Below are positions 60,492-64,000 of a DNA stretch of 64,000 bases, piece after piece. The notes beneath the pieces were generated by a model. It worked only from the letters and a program-made list of their open reading frames with translations, did not search any database and was not told the DNA's origin. The stretch spans positions 310,001 through 374,000 of the forward strand of contig NZ_PPEK01000001.1 in assembly GCF_002899715.1 (NCBI RefSeq), read 5' to 3'. Source of the DNA: Enteroscipio rubneri (GTDB lineage: Bacteria; Actinomycetota; Coriobacteriia; Coriobacteriales; Eggerthellaceae). Each line of letters starts with the position of its first letter. Positions within the stretch are counted from its first letter, which is position 1. The translations under genes and the position numbers were made by a program.

Positions 60492-61271
60492 ATGGAACGC
60501 GAGCAGGCGGAACACGGCTACACGGTGCACGAACTGGCCGCGTTGTCGGGGTGCACGGTGCGCACGTTGCACCACTATGACGAGCTGGGGCTGGTGCGCG
60601 CGCAGCGCGCGGCGAACGGATACCGTCGCTACGGGCCCGCCGAGGTTGACCGGCTGCAGCAGGTGCTGCTGTATCGCGAATGCGATATGCCGCTGGCCGA
60701 CATCGGGCGACTGCTGGACGACCCTGCGTTCGACGCGCGCGATGCGCTGGCCGGCCATCTGCGCGAGCTGCATGCGCGCAAGGAGCGCCTCGACGGATTG
60801 ATTGCGAGCGTGGAGAAAACGCTCGCCTGTATGGAAGGTTCCACCAGTATGGAAGACCAGGAAAAATTCGAGGCTTTCAAGCAGGGCCTCGTCGACGAGA
60901 ACGAGCGCCGGTACGGCGAAGAGGTGCGCGAGCGTTGGGGCGACGACGCCGCCGACGCGAGCAACGCGAAGCTCATGGGCATGAGCGTCGAGCAGTACCG
61001 TCGAACGCAGGAGCTGGAGCAGGGCGTCAAGGATGCGCTGCAGGCGGCGATAGAGGCGGGTGATCCGGCGGGCGAGGATGCGCTCCGTGCGGCCGACCTG
61101 CACCGCCAGTGGCTGTGCGCCTTCTGGAAAGACGGCACGTACTCCAAGGCCGCGCACCGGGGTATCGCTGAAATGTACGTGGCCGACGACCGCTTCAGGG
61201 CCTACTACGAAGTTGTCGCTCCCGGCGCCGCCGAATTCCTCCGCGACGCCATCCGAGCCTACTGCGCGTAA
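60492..61271 (+). CDS. MerR-family activator with TipAS-like domain
   Basis: This 259-residue protein has a MerR HTH (YTVHELAALSGCTVRTLHHYDELGLV, NGYRRYGPAEVDRL), a coiled-coil dimerisation helix (about 95-120) and a TipAS drug-recognition domain with EKFEAFKQGLVDENERRYGEEVRERWGD and a late WCAFWKDGTYSKAAHRGIAEMY-like pocket (here WLCAFWKDGTYSKAAHRGI). TipA/Mta-type proteins activate multidrug responses. The ATG at 60492 follows GGAGG. No drug pump is adjacent; the only visible target is its own promoter. Confidence 0.92.
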   Translation: MEREQAEHGYTVHELAALSGCTVRTLHHYDELGLVRAQRAANGYRRYGPAEVDRLQQVLLYRECDMPLADIGRLLDDPAFDARDALAGHLRELHARKERLDGLIASVEKTLACMEGSTSMEDQEKFEAFKQGLVDENERRYGEEVRERWGDDAADASNAKLMGMSVEQYRRTQELEQGVKDALQAAIEAGDPAGEDALRAADLHRQWLCAFWKDGTYSKAAHRGIAEMYVADDRFRAYYEVVAPGAAEFLRDAIRAYCA

Positions 61272-61314
61272 AAGGTCCGCGTCCCTCCGCCGTTCGCGGC
61301 GGCGGGGCGCGGAC
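61270..61314 (-). terminator. Terminator with UUCG loop for the MoxR operon
   Basis: A long stem with CCGCCG-TTCG-CGGCGG at the apex (61287-61302) and GTCCGC / GCGGAC at the base reads into TTTT on the minus strand (61273-61270). It follows the MoxR stop and faces the convergent merR gene. Confidence 0.8.
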
Positions 61315-61319
61315 GCAGG

Positions 61320-62831
61320 CTACTCGTCTTCCGTCAAATCCAAACGGTTGATGCGGTCGATCAGATCGGAGCCGCGCTCGTAGAACAGCAGGTCCTCGTT
61401 GTGGGCGAAGTAGCGCTCGCAGCCGTGGTCGTTGATGAAGGACATGCCGTAGCGGTTGACGGACAGGTCGGTGACGAGCAGCAGCATCTCCTGGCCGCTG
61501 CCGAACGCGTCCTCGACGAACCGGAAAGCGCTGTCGAGCGCGCTCGAGGTGTCTGCGATGCGCGCGTCGAGCGCGTCGACCTGCTCGGCGAACAGCTCCT
61601 TGACGCGCGAGAACGGCACGCCGCCGCCCGCCGCGTCGCAGCGCAGCGCGCGATCGACCAGCGCGAGCGTGCGCTCGTACGCCACGTACTTCTCGTCCGA
61701 CAGCAGCCCCGCCTTGCGCTCGGTGGCCAGCCGCGCTTGCAGCGAGGCGGCTTCCTCGCGCAGCAGGGGCAGCACGTTCACGTCGTCGCCTTCGAGCGCA
61801 TCGCGCAGCGCGGCAAGCCTGCCATGCATGAACTCTACGGCGCGCTCCTCCAGCACGGTGTCGCGCAGGCGGCTGCCGAGGGCGTCGGTGATGAGGCCCA
61901 TGAGCGAGACGCGCTCGTCGAAGGCGGCCTCGCGGGCGCGGTCGAGCACGCCCGGCTCGGCTTCGCCGGCCAGGATGCGGTCGATCTGGTAGTCCGCTCG
62001 GTACTTCGTGAACAGGTCGTAGTACACGCTGAAGCGCTTCGCGATTTCAGCATTCTGCACGTATTGGCCGATCAGCAGCTCGTCGACGGGGATGCCCCGT
62101 TCCTCGTACAGCTTCATCATGGCCGACAGGTCGTCCCAGCCGCGCGCGGTGACGAACGACTTGCCGTCCACGGTGGTCTCCACGCGGTAGAAGTGGTCGC
62201 GCTCGATGTCGAGGTAGGTGAGCACGGCGGGATGCACGCCCGTCTCCACGGCGAAGTCGCGCCAGGCGGCGAAGTCGGGCTCCACGTCGATGCGCTTGAG
62301 GCGGTCCCATGTGGCGATGTCGAAATCGTGCGCCGTGCGGTTGTACTCGGGCGGGTTACCGGCCGTCACCACGATCCAGCCGTCCGGCACGCGATGGCGT
62401 CCGAAGATCTTGTACTGCAAGAACTGCAGCATCGCAGGCGTCAGCGTTTCCGACACGCAGTTGATCTCGTCGAGGAACAGGATGCCCTCGCGCTTGCCGG
62501 TGGCCTCCATGGAATCGTACACGGCGGCGATGATCTCGCTCATCGTGTACTCGGACACGTCGTACTCCACGCCGTCGTAGGTCTTCTTCGCGATGAAGGG
62601 CAGGCCGAGCGCGCTTTGGCGCGTGTGGTGCGTCATCGAGTACGACACGAACCCCACGTCGAGGTCCTGCGCGATCTGCTCCATGATGGCCGTCTTGCCG
62701 ATGCCGGGCGCGCCCAGCAGGAACACGGGGCGCTGTCGCTCGGTGGGGAGGCGGTAGGTGCCGAACTCGTCCTTCGAGAAGTAGGCGACCATCGCGTTTT
62801 TGATCTGCTGCTTGGCTTGCTGGATGTCCAT
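61320..62831 (-). CDS. MoxR-type AAA+ ATPase
   Basis: This 503-residue protein has an AAA+ core: Walker A FLLGAPGIGKTAIMEQI, sensor-like THHTRQSALGLPF, Walker B ILFLDEINCVSETLTPAMLQFLQ, and VTAGNPPEYNRTAHDFDIATWDRLKR with the arginine region. The long C-terminal region (from ~300) is helical and family-specific. MoxR ATPases act with VWA-domain partners in assembly or metal insertion, and such a partner is encoded just upstream. The ATG at 62831 follows AAAGGAAG. Confidence 0.9.
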   Translation of the reverse strand: MDIQQAKQQIKNAMVAYFSKDEFGTYRLPTERQRPVFLLGAPGIGKTAIMEQIAQDLDVGFVSYSMTHHTRQSALGLPFIAKKTYDGVEYDVSEYTMSEIIAAVYDSMEATGKREGILFLDEINCVSETLTPAMLQFLQYKIFGRHRVPDGWIVVTAGNPPEYNRTAHDFDIATWDRLKRIDVEPDFAAWRDFAVETGVHPAVLTYLDIERDHFYRVETTVDGKSFVTARGWDDLSAMMKLYEERGIPVDELLIGQYVQNAEIAKRFSVYYDLFTKYRADYQIDRILAGEAEPGVLDRAREAAFDERVSLMGLITDALGSRLRDTVLEERAVEFMHGRLAALRDALEGDDVNVLPLLREEAASLQARLATERKAGLLSDEKYVAYERTLALVDRALRCDAAGGGVPFSRVKELFAEQVDALDARIADTSSALDSAFRFVEDAFGSGQEMLLLVTDLSVNRYGMSFINDHGCERYFAHNEDLLFYERGSDLIDRINRLDLTEDE

Positions 62832-62850
62832 GCGGTGCTTCCTTTCCAAA

Positions 62851-62885
62851 ATGTCCCAAATGGGGACAGTCCCCATTTGGGACAT
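62851..62885. repeat. Near-perfect palindrome, 17-bp arms with one-base centre
   Basis: 62851-62867 and 62869-62885 are exact reverse complements around a single A (arm ATGTCCCAAATGGGGAC). It fills most of the 59-base gap between the VWA and MoxR genes. It looks like a REP-type repeat or an attenuating hairpin. Confidence 0.75.
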
Positions 62886-62890
62886 GTTCC

Positions 62891-64000
62891 TCAGTCGTTC
62901 AGGATGACGGTTTCGCCGAGCTCCACCTTCATGGCCCACGCGGGAACGTGCGGGCTGGCGGCGGCGGATGCGTCGTCGACGAAGACGAACGCGGTATCGT
63001 AGTCGGGCTTGCGGGTCGGGTAGGTGCCCTGGCCGTCGGTGAAGTAGATGAGGCCGCCCAGGTTCGTGAGGTCGCCGCGCTCCACGGCGTCGTCGACGTA
63101 GGCGAACACGGGGCGGAAGTCGGTGCCTCCCAGCCCCTTGATCTCGAGATCGTCCAGGTAGTCGTCCAGATCACGCAGGTTCGCGATGCGGGCGACGTCC
63201 GTGATGGCGGCGTCGCACTGCATGATGAGCACGTTCATGTCGGCGAAGAAGCTCGTTTCCTGCTCGAGGATGGCATACGTCTTCTCGATGAAGTGGCGCA
63301 CGAGGCCGTCCTTCGTTGAGGCCGACGTGTCGATGGCGATGACGAAGTCGCGGATGCGCTTCTCCTCCACGTACTCGAGCGGCTCGATGAGCGGCAGGTT
63401 TCCGTAGCGCTCCAAGCCGTAACAGTAGTAGACGTAGTCGAACTCGTCGTCGTTCACGCGGATCTGCTCGCCCATGCGGGCGAACTTGCGCAGGAATTCG
63501 CGGTAGTCCTGCTTCTCGCGCGTGACGGCGCGCAGGTTCATGGCGAGGTTCGCGCCTTTGACGCCCCAGAGCTTGGCGTAGGCGTCCAGCTGCACGCCCA
63601 TCTCGAGCGCGGCGTTCTTCCATTGTTCGCGCGAGCGGTCGAGGTTTACGGTGTCGGCGAACCGCTCGCCCACGGAGGGCTTGGCGTTCTCGGGCGCTTC
63701 CTTCTGCGTTATGTCGTCCGGGTCCATGCCGCGGTGCGAGGCGTGGCTGCGCTTGGCGCTGGCGGCGTCCGGCGGCAGCTCGGCATCGGTGCCGCTCTCG
63801 GCGGGCCCGGACGCGGGCGCCGTGGACGAGCCGTCCTCCTGCTCCTCGGCGCGCCGGCCCTCCTCGGAGACGTCGCCCTCGCCCTCGGCGGCCATCAGGC
63901 GGTACCAGGGATCGTGGTCGTCCACGTAGAAGGGAGCGCGCAGCTCGGCCAGCTCGGAGGCGTCCAGGCCCTCGTCCTGCAAATAGCGGTACACCGTCTC
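62891..64000 (-). CDS. VWA-domain protein (DUF2201-like), partial
   Basis: At least 369 residues are in the window and the frame stays open at the right edge; the first in-frame GTG at 63994 is not a proven start. The C-terminal domain has an intact MIDAS metal site: FVIAIDTSAST (DxSxS), GLGGTDFRP (Thr) and YFTDGQGTYP (Asp). The middle is a charged, acidic linker (~30-110) and the N-terminal part resembles the metallopeptidase-like half of DUF2201 proteins. It precedes MoxR, forming the usual MoxR-VWA pair; clients are unknown. Confidence 0.85.
   Translation of the reverse strand, partial: ETVYRYLQDEGLDASELAELRAPFYVDDHDPWYRLMAAEGEGDVSEEGRRAEEQEDGSSTAPASGPAESGTDAELPPDAASAKRSHASHRGMDPDDITQKEAPENAKPSVGERFADTVNLDRSREQWKNAALEMGVQLDAYAKLWGVKGANLAMNLRAVTREKQDYREFLRKFARMGEQIRVNDDEFDYVYYCYGLERYGNLPLIEPLEYVEEKRIRDFVIAIDTSASTKDGLVRHFIEKTYAILEQETSFFADMNVLIMQCDAAITDVARIANLRDLDDYLDDLEIKGLGGTDFRPVFAYVDDAVERGDLTNLGGLIYFTDGQGTYPTRKPDYDTAFVFVDDASAAASPHVPAWAMKVELGETVILND

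Noticed and set aside
1-64000. tRNA, rRNA, CRISPR array or intact insertion sequence
   Set aside because: I looked for cloverleaf arms, repeat-spacer periodicity and transposase motifs (DDE, serine or tyrosine recombinase) and found none that hold up by eye; a covariance-model scan would be needed to exclude small RNAs.

Overview
This 64-kb window is GC-rich, gene-dense, and looks like a chromosome of an anaerobic gut actinobacterium of the Coriobacteriia, most likely Eggerthellaceae (Eggerthella/Gordonibacter-like). That placement is inference. It rests on the base composition, two Tat-exported molybdopterin oxidoreductase operons each with a TorD chaperone, the housekeeping gene set, and a remnant of a Tat-exported flavoprotein of the sort that is expanded in that family. 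No tRNA, rRNA, CRISPR array, prophage or intact insertion sequence was recognised.

Layout. 1-12.9 kb (+) is core metabolism: aroC (end)-aroK-aroB, an Xaa-Pro peptidase and efp with clear terminators; a minus-strand pair (XRE regulator, hotdog thioesterase); then a tightly coupled run of a carboxyltransferase/biotin-carrier fusion, biotin carboxylase, Asp23 protein, nusB, xseB, dxs and a PiT phosphate transporter. 12.9-27 kb holds a GNAT enzyme, amt-glnB with an intercistronic hairpin, a structured stretch before a Fur-family gene, a 1169-residue PAS/GGDEF/EAL protein, rpsA, mnmA-coaE, a YeiH transporter and SOS-controlled uvrB.

26.4-43.4 kb is respiratory. Operon 1 is LysR, then catalytic subunit, four-cluster ferredoxin, NrfD anchor and TorD. 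Operon 2 is catalytic subunit, ferredoxin, a heme-b-type membrane protein and TorD, driven from a promoter buried in stacked palindromes. Between them lie an ankyrin-like membrane protein, a methyltransferase, an MFS exporter, and an operon joining an orphan NrfD protein, a GntR regulator and an SPFH (slipin) protein. A perfect 27-bp inverted repeat follows operon 2, then a broken Tat flavoprotein gene.

44.3-52.3 kb (-) carries a GH25 muramidase and, upstream of it, a coupled six-gene cassette: YfhO-type GT-C enzyme, WecE-type aminotransferase, ArnC-like glycosyltransferase, two ArnE/ArnF-like small transporters and an ATP-grasp ligase. Together they resemble a Gram-positive counterpart of the Arn aminosugar pathway and are the best candidate for an undescribed system here. 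52.4-64 kb holds a GT51 transglycosylase, a GntR-ABC operon, an ArsC-like protein, dtd, a flavodoxin, a TfoX C-terminal-domain protein, a TetR/micro-ORF/NapH-like ferredoxin operon, a protein with possible DciA likeness, an autoregulated MerR/TipA regulator and a MoxR-VWA pair that runs off the window edge.
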